Positions 8,456-16,918 of a stretch of 64,000 nt of DNA are shown in pieces. The notes under the pieces are model-generated. The model searched no databases and was not told the DNA's origin. It saw only the letters and a program-made list of their open reading frames with translations. The stretch is from assembly GCF_026723865.1 (NCBI RefSeq), contig NZ_CP113529.1, positions 2,480,001-2,544,000 on the forward strand, in the 5' to 3' direction. The DNA is from Mycobacterium sp. Aquia_216. GTDB taxonomy: Bacteria > Actinomycetota > Actinomycetes > Mycobacteriales > Mycobacteriaceae. Position numbers and translations under genes: made by a program. The stretch's first letter is position 1. The number at the start of each line of letters is the position of its first letter.

Positions 8456-9616
8456 ATGAGCACTGCCGTCAAGTTCCAGCGCACCCTGTTCGAGCCCGAG
8501 CACGAATTGTTCCGCGAGTCCTACCGGGCTTTCCTGGATCGCCACGTCGCCCCGTATCACGACGAATGGGACAAGGCGAAGATCGTGGATCGGGGCGTTT
8601 GGCTCGAGGCAGGCAAGCAGGGCTACCTCGGCATGGCGGTGCCCGAAGAATACGGCGGCGGTGGCAATCCCGATTTTCGGTACAACACGGTCATCACCGA
8701 GGAAACCGCCGCCGGGCGTTACAACGGCATCGGGTTCGGCTTGCACAACGACATCGTGGCGCCGTACCTGTTGTCGCTGGCGACCGAGGAGCAGAAACAG
8801 CGTTGGTTGCCCAAGTTCTGCACCGGGGAACTGATCACCGCGATCGCGATGACCGAGCCGGGAACCGGCAGCGACTTGCAGGGCATCAAGACTCGCGCGG
8901 TCAGGCAGGGCGATCACTATGTGCTCAACGGGTCAAAGACGTTCATCACCAACGGGATCAACTCCGATCTGGTCATCGTGGTCGCCCAGACCGATCCGGA
9001 CAAAGGCGCTCAAGGGTTTTCGCTGCTCGTCGTGGAACGCGGCATGGAAGGCTTTGAGCGGGGCCGGCATCTGGACAAGATCGGCCTGGATGCACAGGAC
9101 ACCGCCGAACTGTCCTTCACCGACGTGCACGTGCCGGCCGAGAATCTGCTGGGCGAGGAGGGCCAGGGCTTCATCTACCTGATGCGGAACCTGCCCCAGG
9201 AGCGGATCAACATCGCCATCATGGCAGCCGCATCGATGGAGAGCGTGCTGGAGCAGACGCTGCAGTACACCAAGGAGCGCAAGGCCTTTGGCAAGCCGAT
9301 CGGCAGCTTTCAGAACAGCCGCTTCGTGCTCGCCGAGCTGGCGACCGAGGCCACCGTGGTGCGCATCATGGTCGACAACTACATCGCGCTGCACCTGGAG
9401 GGCAAACTCACCGCCGAGCAGGCCGCGATGGCCAAGTGGTATTCCACCGAGAAGCAGGTCCACCTGATCGACCGCTGCCTGCAGCTGCACGGCGGTTACG
9501 GCTACATGCGCGAATACCCAGTCGCGCGTGCCTATCTCGACGCACGGGTGCAGACCATCTACGGTGGCACGACCGAGATCATGAAGGAGATCATCGGGCG
9601 CAGCCTCGGGGTCTAG
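8456..9616 (+). CDS. fadE20: Acyl-CoA dehydrogenase FadE20
   Basis: 386 aa, full length for the family. FAD-dependent alpha,beta-dehydrogenation of an acyl-CoA; chain-length preference is not deducible. Motifs: N-terminal helical domain 'LFRESYRAFLDRHVAPY'; 'AIAMTEPGTGSDLQGIKTRA', the first acyl-CoA dehydrogenase signature; 'GSKTFITNGINSDLVIVVAQT'; and the C-terminal signature 'QLHGGYGYMREYPVARAYLD' with 'IYGGTTEIMKEII'. Start ATG 8456 has GGAGG about seven bases upstream. The gene stands alone behind a perfect palindrome that overlaps its promoter, suggesting repression by a TetR-type ligand sensor. Confidence 0.92.
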   Translation: MSTAVKFQRTLFEPEHELFRESYRAFLDRHVAPYHDEWDKAKIVDRGVWLEAGKQGYLGMAVPEEYGGGGNPDFRYNTVITEETAAGRYNGIGFGLHNDIVAPYLLSLATEEQKQRWLPKFCTGELITAIAMTEPGTGSDLQGIKTRAVRQGDHYVLNGSKTFITNGINSDLVIVVAQTDPDKGAQGFSLLVVERGMEGFERGRHLDKIGLDAQDTAELSFTDVHVPAENLLGEEGQGFIYLMRNLPQERINIAIMAAASMESVLEQTLQYTKERKAFGKPIGSFQNSRFVLAELATEATVVRIMVDNYIALHLEGKLTAEQAAMAKWYSTEKQVHLIDRCLQLHGGYGYMREYPVARAYLDARVQTIYGGTTEIMKEIIGRSLGV

Positions 9617-10141
9617 CCGCGTGCTCGCACCCCGTCGGCTAGCGTCGGCGGTGGTGAACCAATCTCGCTGTCACGCAACAACGAATCGTGGACATCCGCG
9701 CGCAGCCCGCGCGGGCGGTGACACGAACGAAGCGCAACTCCTCTGCTTACGCTGTCATTGCTTGGATTTGCGGCAAAATAGTCGATGCCCATGAAATGCT
9801 TCTTTGCTCGAGTGGATAGCCGGCGCTTCGCGTACGGTCGGCGCATGCCTTTCGACCACGTCGAGCGCGGAATCACCCACCCCCGGTGTGTTCTGAGGCA
9901 GGACCGGTCGCGACACGATCGTCGTCCGGCATCATTTCGACATCGGAGTGGTATCCGTTTTCGTAATATTCGCGAATTGCCTTCGTATTTCTTGTTCGCT
10001 GGAGCAAAGTTATGCGAGCTCGGCGATAATACGAACCTCGGTGGGGTTCGTAACGCGCGTTTGGGGGACCAAGCTCGCGCAGGGGCCGCAGGGTACGGGC
10101 ATGGCCATACATAAGGGCATATCCGTCGGCTGGGAGGCTTG
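9617..10141. other. 525-bp intergenic region with a hairpin and AT-richer tract
   Basis: No credible gene is seen; the short ORFs on both strands are Arg/Gly-rich. The stretch 9760-10030 is noticeably richer in A/T than its surroundings. TACGAACC-TCGGTGG-GGTTCGTA (10030-10052) is a perfect 8-bp inverted repeat with a 7-nt loop. In H37Rv a TerC-family gene (Rv2723) follows fadE20, by memory; nothing resembling it is present here. Confidence 0.55.
10030..10052. repeat. Inverted repeat upstream of the LGFP-protein gene
   Basis: Arms TACGAACC (10030-10037) and GGTTCGTA (10045-10052) are perfectly complementary around a 7-nt loop. The CGAAC/GTTCG halves recall a LexA SOS box, but the spacing is nine bases instead of four, so it is more likely another operator or an RNA hairpin. 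Confidence 0.45.
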
Positions 10142-12502
10142 GTGAACGGGAAGAGAGGTCACGTGCGCAGGCTCGCCGGTCGGGCGCTGATCAGCGTGGC
10201 GACCACAGCGTTGGCCATCGTGCTACTGGCACCTACCGTCTCAGCGTCTCCGATCGGTGACGCCGAAGCCGCGATCATGGCGGAGTGGAGCAAGGCCGGC
10301 GGCGACACCTCGCCGCTGGGCGCCCGCAAGGGCGATGTCTACCCCGTCGCCGACGGCTTCGCGTGCGACTTCGACGGCGGCAAGATGTACTTCACCACCG
10401 CCACCGGTGCCAGATTCATCTACGGGCCGATCCTGGATAAGTACGACATGCTGGGCGGTGCGGCCGGTAGCGACCTGGGCTTTCCGACCATCAACGAGGT
10501 TCCCGGTCTGGCGGGGCCGGACAGCCGAGTGGCGACGTTCTCGGCCAGCGACAAGCCGGTGATCTTCTGGACACCCGACCATGGGGCGTTCGTCGTGCGC
10601 GGCGCGCTGAACGCCGCCTGGGACAAGCTCGGCAGCTCGGGCGGTGTCCTCGGCGCCCCGGTCGCGGATGAGACGTACGACGGCGAGGTGTCCACCCAGA
10701 AGTTCGGCGCCGGCCAGATTTCCTGGAACCGCAAGACCAAGGAATTCACCACTGAGCCAGCGGGATTGGCCGATCAGCTGAAAGGCTTGCAGGTAGCGAT
10801 CGATCCCGCCGCGGCCATCAACATGGCCTGGCGCGCGGCCGGCGGCGCCAGCGGTCAGCTGGGCGCCAAGCAGGGTGGTCAGTATCCGATCGGTGGCGAC
10901 GGCATCGCCCAGAACTTCGCCGGCGGCAAGGTGTTCTTCAGCCCGGCAACCGGTGCGGCCGCGATCGAAAGCGACATTCTGACGAAGTACGAGTCGCTGG
11001 GTGGCCCGGTCAGCAGTGACCTGGGCTTCCCGACCGCCAACGAGTCCGACGGCGGCGTCAGTCCCAACAGCCGGATCGCCACGTTCTCGGCGGCCGACAA
11101 GCCGGTGATCTTCTGGACCTCAGATCACGGCGCGTTCGTCGTACGCGGCGCGATGAAGGCTGCCTGGGACAAGCTGCGCGGCGCCACCGGAAAGCTCGGC
11201 GCGCCGCTCGGCGACCAGACCGTCGACGGCGACGTGATCTCGCAGAAGTTCACCGGCGGCAAGATCTCGTGGAATCGGGCAAAGAACACCTTCTCCACCG
11301 ACCCGGCCAACCTGGCCCCGCTGTTGTCCGGCTTGCAGGTGTCGGGCCAGAACCAGCCGAGCAGCACGGCGATGCCTCCGCACGCCAAGAAGTGGTTCAC
11401 CTGGAGCTGGTGGTACGTGTTCGCCCTGGTCCCGCTGCTGGTTTTGGTGCTGCTCGCGGTGTTTGTGGCGGTGCGGTGGCGCCGGCATCGCGCCGGCCGT
11501 AAGACGGCGCCCTACGACATCGAGCGCGACGTCGATGTCGGCGGCTACGACGACACGGGCGAGCCGCGCTGGGGGCCCGATTACGCCGAGGCCTCCACCG
11601 AGCACCTGTCATTCAGCGACCTGAACGCACCGGAGCACCACGAGGCCAACGAGGTGCCGCGAGCCAGATGGCCGCACGCACCCGAAACCGCCGAGCTGGC
11701 CGACGACGAGGGGTACGACCACCGGGCATCCGTTTCCGAGGAGGAGTGGGATCAGCTAGGGGTCGACGAGCGGGATCCCGACTCGGTCGACACCGATTCC
11801 ATCCCGGTGGTGTCGGCGGAAGATCTGATCGAGGCCGGGTACGGCGACGAGCTCCCGCAGGCCGGCTACCGCGACGAGGCCGACGTGCCCGGTTATCCGG
11901 ATGCCCTTGCCGATGCCGCCTACACCGATGCCGACTACACCGATGCCGCCGGCCCGGAAGCCGCCTACCCGGACGCTGCCGTCGCCGACGAGGCCGGTTA
12001 TCTGGATTACGCCGACGAGGATGCCGCGTACGCGGACGCGGGTTACCCCGGAGCCGACGATGAGGAGGCGGCCTATCCCGACGTCGCCGTGCCGCACACG
12101 CCGCCCGATCTCGCTGCCGCGAGCGACGCCGCATCGGGTGCTGCGGCCGCGTCCGGTGCTGCCGCCGCGGGTGGGGCCGCATCCGGCCTGGCGGCTGCGC
12201 TCGGCGTCGCGTCCGGGGCCGCACCGAGAGGCGGAGGGCGCCACGCCGCAGCGGACACCGATGACGAGGCGGACCTCGCGCCGGCCGCGGCTATCGGCGC
12301 ACTAGGGCAATCCGGCCGTCCGACGATCCATTTGCCGTTAGAGGACCCGTACCAGATGCCCGACGGCTATCCGATCAAGGCCAGCCCCCGCTTCGGTTTG
12401 TACTACACGCCGGATAGCGACCTCTACCACGACACGCTGGCCGAAATCTGGTTCTCCAGCGAGGAAGCCGCGCTGGTCAACGGCTTCATCAAGGCAGACT
12501 GA
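10142..12502 (+). CDS. LGFP-repeat cell-wall protein with transmembrane anchor and C-terminal sunset-type domain (Rv2721c-like)
   Basis: 786 aa. Start GTG 10142 is four bases after GGGAGG; a TTG at 10139 is an alternative. The signal peptide ends near 'TVSASP'. The exported part has two similar halves with LGFP-type repeats: 'LGARKGD', 'LGFPTINEVPG', 'LGAPVADE', 'LGAKQGG', 'LGFPTANE' and 'LGAPLGDQ'. Such repeats bind cell-wall arabinogalactan/peptidoglycan in actinobacteria. A transmembrane helix spans ~418-449 ('WWYVFALVPLLVLVLLAVFV'), followed by RWRR. The cytosolic part is acidic, then carries Y-x-D-A repeats (~573-648), an Ala-rich linker (~658-696) and a compact C-terminus ('GYPIKASPRFGLYYTPDSDL...AEIWF') like the sunset domain. 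Probably links wall to cytoplasm. Confidence 0.85.
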   Translation: MNGKRGHVRRLAGRALISVATTALAIVLLAPTVSASPIGDAEAAIMAEWSKAGGDTSPLGARKGDVYPVADGFACDFDGGKMYFTTATGARFIYGPILDKYDMLGGAAGSDLGFPTINEVPGLAGPDSRVATFSASDKPVIFWTPDHGAFVVRGALNAAWDKLGSSGGVLGAPVADETYDGEVSTQKFGAGQISWNRKTKEFTTEPAGLADQLKGLQVAIDPAAAINMAWRAAGGASGQLGAKQGGQYPIGGDGIAQNFAGGKVFFSPATGAAAIESDILTKYESLGGPVSSDLGFPTANESDGGVSPNSRIATFSAADKPVIFWTSDHGAFVVRGAMKAAWDKLRGATGKLGAPLGDQTVDGDVISQKFTGGKISWNRAKNTFSTDPANLAPLLSGLQVSGQNQPSSTAMPPHAKKWFTWSWWYVFALVPLLVLVLLAVFVAVRWRRHRAGRKTAPYDIERDVDVGGYDDTGEPRWGPDYAEASTEHLSFSDLNAPEHHEANEVPRARWPHAPETAELADDEGYDHRASVSEEEWDQLGVDERDPDSVDTDSIPVVSAEDLIEAGYGDELPQAGYRDEADVPGYPDALADAAYTDADYTDAAGPEAAYPDAAVADEAGYLDYADEDAAYADAGYPGADDEEAAYPDVAVPHTPPDLAAASDAASGAAAASGAAAAGGAASGLAAALGVASGAAPRGGGRHAAADTDDEADLAPAAAIGALGQSGRPTIHLPLEDPYQMPDGYPIKASPRFGLYYTPDSDLYHDTLAEIWFSSEEAALVNGFIKAD

Positions 12503-12520
12503 ACGCCGGTCCGCTCGGCG

Positions 12521-13222
12521 CTATACCTTGCGGATCACCGTGACGACCTTGCCGAGCACGGTCGCCTCATTGCCCGGGATGGGATCGAACGCGGGGTTGT
12601 GCGGCATCAGCCAGACCTGACCGCCCGCGCGTTTGAACGTCTTGACGGTGGCCTCACCGTCGAGCATGGCCGCGACGATGTCGCCATTGTCGGCGACGTT
12701 CTGCTGCCGCACCACCACCCAGTCGCCGTCGCAGATCGCCGCCTCGACCATCGAGTCGCCGACCACCTTGAGCAGAAACAGCGTGCCCTCGCCGACCAGC
12801 TCGCGGGGGAGCGGGAAGACATCCTCGACGGCTTCTTCGGCCAGGATCGGTCCACCGGCCGCGATGCGCCCAAGCACGGGGACGTACGTGGGTTCCGGCA
12901 AGGCGTCGGACCCGGCGACCTCGGTGGCCGGCGCTGCCACCACCATTTCGTCGGCGCCGCGGACGTCGACGGCCCGGGGACGGTTCGGGTCGCGGCGCAG
13001 GAATCCCTTGCGCTCGAGGGTGCGCAATTGGTGAGCCACCGAGGATGTCGACGTCAGGCCGACCGCGTCGCCGATCTCCCTGATGCTCGGCGGGTATCCG
13101 CGGGTGGTCACCGACTCGCGGATGACGTTCAAGATGGTGCGTTGCCGCTGGGTAAGCGATGAATCCACGGCGTGCAACCGGCCGTCCGGTCCGGCTGCTG
13201 AGGTGTCGTTGCTGTCGCTCAT
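12521..13222 (-). CDS. lexA: SOS repressor LexA
   Basis: 233 aa from ATG 13222. N-terminal winged helix '[20 protein letters not shown]...[25 protein letters not shown]' binds SOS boxes. The C-terminal S24 self-cleaving domain has the Ala-Gly cleavage site in '[10 protein letters not shown]', the nucleophile Ser in '[11 protein letters not shown]' and the Lys in '[11 protein letters not shown]'. RecA filaments stimulate autocleavage, derepressing DNA-repair genes. A near-perfect SOS box (13255-13270) lies 32 bases upstream of the start, so lexA is autoregulated. Divergent from chiZ. Confidence 0.97.
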   Translation of the reverse strand: MSDSNDTSAAGPDGRLHAVDSSLTQRQRTILNVIRESVTTRGYPPSIREIGDAVGLTSTSSVAHQLRTLERKGFLRRDPNRPRAVDVRGADEMVVAAPATEVAGSDALPEPTYVPVLGRIAAGGPILAEEAVEDVFPLPRELVGEGTLFLLKVVGDSMVEAAICDGDWVVVRQQNVADNGDIVAAMLDGEATVKTFKRAGGQVWLMPHNPAFDPIPGNEATVLGKVVTVIRKV

Positions 13223-13254
13223 GGCACTGAATGTAGCCCGCCTGAATCCAAGAA

Positions 13255-13270
13255 TCAAACATGTGTTCGA
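13255..13270 (-). promoter_or_regulatory. LexA SOS box of lexA
   Basis: On the minus strand this reads TCGAACACATGTTTGA, matching the mycobacterial SOS consensus TCGAAC-N4-GTTCGA at 11 of 12 defined positions. It is 32 bases upstream of the lexA start. Confidence 0.9.
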
Positions 13271-13454
13271 CTGGCGTGTCGCACCTGGGGCGGCCCGGAG
13301 AAGTGATTCGCGGCACTCTGCGAATAACAATGGTGTAACTCTCGAAAAGACCGGGTACTTGTGCTTTATGGCATCGATAGCGACCGGGACAAGTTGTCGG
13401 TGGCATGGTCTAGCGTTTTGCTCGTGCGACACGCTTCGCTCAAATGTTCGGATT

Positions 13455-13491
13455 TCGAACACACGAGCGATAGGGTCGAACGCACGAGCGA
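13455..13491 (+). promoter_or_regulatory. Tandem SOS-like half-sites before chiZ
   Basis: Two nearly identical 16-bp elements, TCGAACACACGAGCGA (13455-13470) and TCGAACGCACGAGCGA (13476-13491), lie 21 bases apart, two helical turns. Each has a perfect left SOS half (TCGAAC) and a right half matching GTTCGA at four of six positions. An additional GTTCG-GATTT-CGAAC inverted repeat precedes them (13446-13460). They are 26 bases before the chiZ ATG. Confidence 0.6.
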
Positions 13492-13516
13492 GGATTAGTT
13501 GACCGGAGGAACGCAC

Positions 13517-14011
13517 ATGACGCTCATGCACACAGTCTCACCGCGGACCAACAACGTGCGGCGCCCGAGCGACGGGCTGGTCGGACGGCCTCGTTATGAC
13601 CAGGAACGCGCACTGCGGTCGCGCCGCGCCGGGCAGTCACGCCCGGCCGGGACTCCGATGCGCTACCGGGGCACCGGCGTCGCGATGTCGGCCGCGCCGC
13701 ACCGCCGGCGCCCGGCGACGGTCGGGACGACGATCGGTCTGGCCCTGATGGCCGGGATCATCACCCTCTGGCTGGGCCTGGTTGCGAATCTCGGTCAGAT
13801 CGCCAACGGCGACTCCGCCGCGGCGGCCGCTCCCGTGCCGGACCGGCTGTCCGTGGTAAAGGTCGAGCCGGGCGAATCGCTACAGGACGTGGCGCACCGG
13901 GTGGCCCCGGAAGCCCCGGTCCGCGCGGTCGCCGACCGTATCCGCGAACTGAACAACCTGAGCTCGCCGGCGCTGGCCGCGGGTCAGACGCTGATCGCGC
14001 CGGTCGGCTGA
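13517..14011 (+). CDS. chiZ: SOS-induced LysM cell-wall hydrolase / division regulator ChiZ (Rv2719c-like)
   Basis: 164 aa. The N-terminal ~65 residues are Arg-rich and disordered and should be cytosolic. A single transmembrane helix lies at ~72-92 ('[20 protein letters not shown]'). A C-terminal LysM domain follows: '[19 protein letters not shown]...[22 protein letters not shown]'. In M. tuberculosis the homologue is DNA-damage induced, affects FtsI/FtsQ-dependent division and was reported to hydrolyse cell wall. Start ATG 13517 has GGAGGA seven bases upstream. The tandem SOS-like sites upstream and the divergent lexA support LexA control. Confidence 0.9.
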   Translation: MTLMHTVSPRTNNVRRPSDGLVGRPRYDQERALRSRRAGQSRPAGTPMRYRGTGVAMSAAPHRRRPATVGTTIGLALMAGIITLWLGLVANLGQIANGDSAAAAAPVPDRLSVVKVEPGESLQDVAHRVAPEAPVRAVADRIRELNNLSSPALAAGQTLIAPVG

Positions 14012-14167
14012 CGCCGCGCCGGTGATGGCGAAAACCGCTCTACGCCAAGGCTCCTCAGTTCATCCTCCGGTATCACCACGCGTGTCGCGGCTGCATTGGC
14101 CCGGCGCGGTCGTGCCCAGGTACGCTCGGAGTGTTCCGCGAGATGCCGGCACAGCGAAGGAGCGGTC

Positions 14168-14632
14168 ATGCATTGTCCGTTCTGCCGCCATCCCGATTCC
14201 CGGGTGATCGACTCGCGGGAAACCGATGAAGGCCAAGCCATTCGGCGGCGTCGGTCGTGCCCGGAGTGCGGGCGGCGCTTCACCACGGTAGAAACCGCGG
14301 TCCTGGCCGTGGTCAAGCGCAGCGGCGTCACGGAGCCGTTCAGCCGCGAAAAGGTCATCAAGGGCGTTCGCCGGGCGTGCCAGGGCCGTCAGGTGGACGA
14401 GGACGCGCTGAATCTGCTGGCCCAGCAGGTGGAAGATACGGTGCGTGCGGCCGGTTCGCCGGAAGTGCCCAGTCACGAGGTCGGCCTGGCGATCCTCGGC
14501 CCGTTGCGTGACCTGGACGAGGTGGCTTACCTGCGCTTCGCGTCGGTATACCGGTCCTTTTCTTCGGCCGACGATTTCGAGCGCGAGATCGCGGCGCTTC
14601 GCAAGCATCGCAAAGTATCGACACCGGGCTGA
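14168..14632 (+). CDS. nrdR: Transcriptional repressor NrdR
   Basis: 154 aa, the usual length. NrdR senses dATP/ATP through its ATP-cone and represses ribonucleotide reductase genes. The N-terminal zinc ribbon '[20 protein letters not shown]...[14 protein letters not shown]' has two CxxC pairs; the ATP-cone follows from ~residue 46 ('[20 protein letters not shown]'). The conserved '[19 protein letters not shown]' is near the C-terminus. The gene four bases downstream is in the same direction and likely co-transcribed. Confidence 0.95.
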   Translation: MHCPFCRHPDSRVIDSRETDEGQAIRRRRSCPECGRRFTTVETAVLAVVKRSGVTEPFSREKVIKGVRRACQGRQVDEDALNLLAQQVEDTVRAAGSPEVPSHEVGLAILGPLRDLDEVAYLRFASVYRSFSSADDFEREIAALRKHRKVSTPG

Positions 14633-14636
14633 CGGC

Positions 14637-15122
14637 ATGCCTGGCGACTTGCATCCCGATCTCGCGGCGCTCGCGCCGCTGCTCGGCACCTGGGCCGGTC
14701 GTGGCGCGGGCGAGTACCCGACGATCCAGCCCTTCGAGTATCTCGAGGAAGTGGTGTTTTCCCATGTGGGCAAACCGTTTCTGGCTTACGCGCAAAAGAC
14801 CAAAGGGGTAGCCGACGGCAAACCGCTGCATGCCGAGACCGGCTATCTGCGGGTGCCGGAGCCCGGTCACGTCGAGCTGGTGCTGGCGCACCCCAGCGGC
14901 GTCACCGAAATCGAGGTCGGCTCCTATGAAGTGACCGGCGATGTCATCGAAATCGAGTTGGCCACCACGTCGGTCGGACTGACTCCGACCGCCAAAGAAG
15001 TGTCCGCGCTTGGCCGTTCCTTCCGCATCGACGGCGGCCGGCTGTCGTACTCGGTGCGGATGGGCGCGGTCGGGCAACCCCTGCAGCATCATCTCACCGC
15101 GGTGTTGCAGCGAAAATCCTGA
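14637..15122 (+). CDS. Nitrobindin-like beta-barrel protein (Rv2717c-like)
   Basis: 161 aa. Begins 'MPGDLHPDLAALAPLLGTWAGRGAGEYPTI', the GxWxGxG motif of the nitrobindin/THAP4-like fatty-acid-binding-protein fold. 'HAETGYLRVPEPGHVELVLAHPSGVTEIEVG' is also typical. Family members bind heme b and nitric oxide; the M. tuberculosis orthologue has this barrel fold. The C-terminal 'GQPLQHHLTAVLQR' supplies a conserved His region, presumably the heme ligand side. Start ATG 14637 is four bases after the nrdR stop, indicating one transcript. Confidence 0.85.
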   Translation: MPGDLHPDLAALAPLLGTWAGRGAGEYPTIQPFEYLEEVVFSHVGKPFLAYAQKTKGVADGKPLHAETGYLRVPEPGHVELVLAHPSGVTEIEVGSYEVTGDVIEIELATTSVGLTPTAKEVSALGRSFRIDGGRLSYSVRMGAVGQPLQHHLTAVLQRKS

Positions 15123-15131
15123 GGCCGCCGC

Positions 15132-15818
15132 TCAGTTCAGTTGTGTCACACCGTCGTTGACGACGCGGCCGGCGACGCGCGCCCAGCCATCGGAACTCCA
15201 CACGGTTTCCAGCCTCGACCCGTTGCCCTGAGTGATGCTCAGGTCGCGGCTGAGATGTTCGGTTATCCGGAGCGCGGCGGAGCCGGTCGCTTCGTCTTCG
15301 GGCACACCGAGATTCGTGACGAACGTCCGGGAGCGCAACGAACCGGTGGACTGGTCGATCCAGGCCCACAGGTAGTGCGCGCTGTCGTCGGGGAAGTTGC
15401 TGGGCTCGGCCGCGAGAAGCTGGTCAACGGAATCGAATTCGTGAATTGCGAATTCAGGGCCCCAGTCGGCGCGCGCGGTGACGCCCACCAGATCGCCGTC
15501 GTAGTGCACCTGCACGATGCCGGCCGGGACCGCGAGCGTGTTGATCGGCGTGCCGTTCTCCCGCAGCCACCACGACAGGCCGACGGTCGGGTGCCCGGCG
15601 AACGGAAGCTCGGTGCGTGGCGTGTAGATGGTGGCTTGCGTGGTGGTTGAGCCGGCGGCCGGCAGATCGACGAATATCGTTTCGCTGTAACCCAATTGGG
15701 TGGTCAACTGTTGGCGATCGGCGGGAGCGACCTGGTTGGCCTCGACGACGCCCAACGGATTGCCGAATCTGCCGTCGCGGTCGGTGAAGACCCGCAACAC
15801 CGTCACATCGATACCCAT
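15132..15818 (-). CDS. PhzF-family isomerase/epimerase-like protein (Rv2716-like)
   Basis: 228 aa. N-terminal '[20 protein letters not shown]', then '[15 protein letters not shown]' with the Glu-containing SETIF motif that carries the catalytic acid in PhzF enzymes. '[21 protein letters not shown]' is the PhzF GHPT signature. The C-terminal half keeps '[15 protein letters not shown]', the second PhzF motif. The protein is shorter than typical PhzF (~280 aa) and its substrate is unknown. It converges on the nitrobindin-like gene, nine bases between stops. Confidence 0.85.
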   Translation of the reverse strand: MGIDVTVLRVFTDRDGRFGNPLGVVEANQVAPADRQQLTTQLGYSETIFVDLPAAGSTTTQATIYTPRTELPFAGHPTVGLSWWLRENGTPINTLAVPAGIVQVHYDGDLVGVTARADWGPEFAIHEFDSVDQLLAAEPSNFPDDSAHYLWAWIDQSTGSLRSRTFVTNLGVPEDEATGSAALRITEHLSRDLSITQGNGSRLETVWSSDGWARVAGRVVNDGVTQLN

Positions 15819-15852
15819 GTCCCGACTGTACGGCCCGGGTCAACGCAATTAT

Positions 15853-16884
15853 CTAAGTAGCGCTGCGCTCGTCCGAGCCGATCGCGTTGAACACCGCGTC
15901 GCGCGTATCGGCCGAGCCCGTGACCGTGCGTTCGCCCCTGCCGGTGCGCAGTAATTCACGAAGCGCGGCCTGATCGTATTCGGCGGGCGCGGTGGTGTCG
16001 ATGAAGCGCTGCAGGACGTCGATGAAGCGAGCCGGGTCTTCGTGGAACGGAAAGTGACCGGAGCCCTGAAAGATCTCCAGCCGCGAGCCGGGCATCGCGG
16101 CGTGTGCCATCCAGGCATGACGGACGGGGACCACCGCATCCTTGGTCCCCCAGACGATCTGCACCGGGATGGCCTGGGTCAAATAACATCGATCCAGGAA
16201 GGTGACGATCTGCCCGCGCCAATCCACCACTGCCCGCAGTGTCCGGCTGAATGCCGATGAGGCCGTCGGCTCCGGCAAGTCGTCCAGGATGCGCAGCACA
16301 TTAGGCAGATCGCGGCCCAAACCGGTCGATCCGATGGCCAGGCCCGCGAGCCGTCCCGCCAGCTGAACTGCCGGCAGCACCAGGGGCAGCCGCAGCAGCG
16401 CCAACGCCTCCGTCCCGATCGGTAGCGAGGCCAACCGGAAGGCGACGTTGACGTCCTTGGTGACACCGCCCGCGGCGACCAGGATCAGCCGCTCGACCAG
16501 ATGCGGGAACTGATAAGCGAATTGCATCGCCACCCCGCCGCCGAGTGAATGACCGACGATCGTCACGCGCTCGATATCGAGCACGGACAGCAAGTCACGC
16601 ATCCCGTTGGCATAGCCGGCCACCGAGTAGTCGGCGCGGGGTTTGTCGGATTGCCCGTGCCCCAGCAGGTCGGGGGCGATCACCGTGAACCGCTGAGCGA
16701 GCTTGGCCTGCACGGTATTCCACGTCGTGGAGTTGTCGCCGATGCCGTGAATCAACAGAATGGCCGGCCCGGAGCCGGCAATGCGGAACGCTCGTTTGTA
16801 CCCGTGGATGGTGCGGAACTCGAGCCGGGGGGTAGTCACTTCCCGCACCGGGCGAAGATTGCTCTTGCGCTTGCGCTCAGTCAT
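15853..16884 (-). CDS. Alpha/beta-hydrolase (Rv2715-like)
   Basis: 343 aa. Classic alpha/beta-hydrolase: oxyanion region 'ILLIHGIGDNSTTWNTV', nucleophile elbow 'VTIVGHSLGGGVAMQFAYQF' with Ser in GHSLGG, acid region 'VQIVWGTKDAVVP' and catalytic His in 'SGHFPFHEDPARF'. The N-terminus (~20 aa) is basic. The substrate is not deducible; similarity is greatest to C-C bond hydrolase/esterase types. Transcribed in the same direction as, and 34 bases downstream of, the PAC2-family gene. Confidence 0.88.
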   Translation of the reverse strand: MTERKRKSNLRPVREVTTPRLEFRTIHGYKRAFRIAGSGPAILLIHGIGDNSTTWNTVQAKLAQRFTVIAPDLLGHGQSDKPRADYSVAGYANGMRDLLSVLDIERVTIVGHSLGGGVAMQFAYQFPHLVERLILVAAGGVTKDVNVAFRLASLPIGTEALALLRLPLVLPAVQLAGRLAGLAIGSTGLGRDLPNVLRILDDLPEPTASSAFSRTLRAVVDWRGQIVTFLDRCYLTQAIPVQIVWGTKDAVVPVRHAWMAHAAMPGSRLEIFQGSGHFPFHEDPARFIDVLQRFIDTTAPAEYDQAALRELLRTGRGERTVTGSADTRDAVFNAIGSDERSAT

Positions 16885-16918
16885 CTCGTCACCCTTGTTG
16901 TCGCGCCCCCTTGGACGT

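Noticed and set aside
6973..8484. 503-codon minus-strand ORF opposite hflX
   Set aside because: No family signatures; hflX GTPase motifs are complete on the plus strand.
10030..10052. LexA SOS box upstream of the LGFP gene
   Set aside because: The CGAAC and GTTCG halves are nine bases apart rather than four, so it cannot be a normal SOS box; kept only as an inverted repeat.
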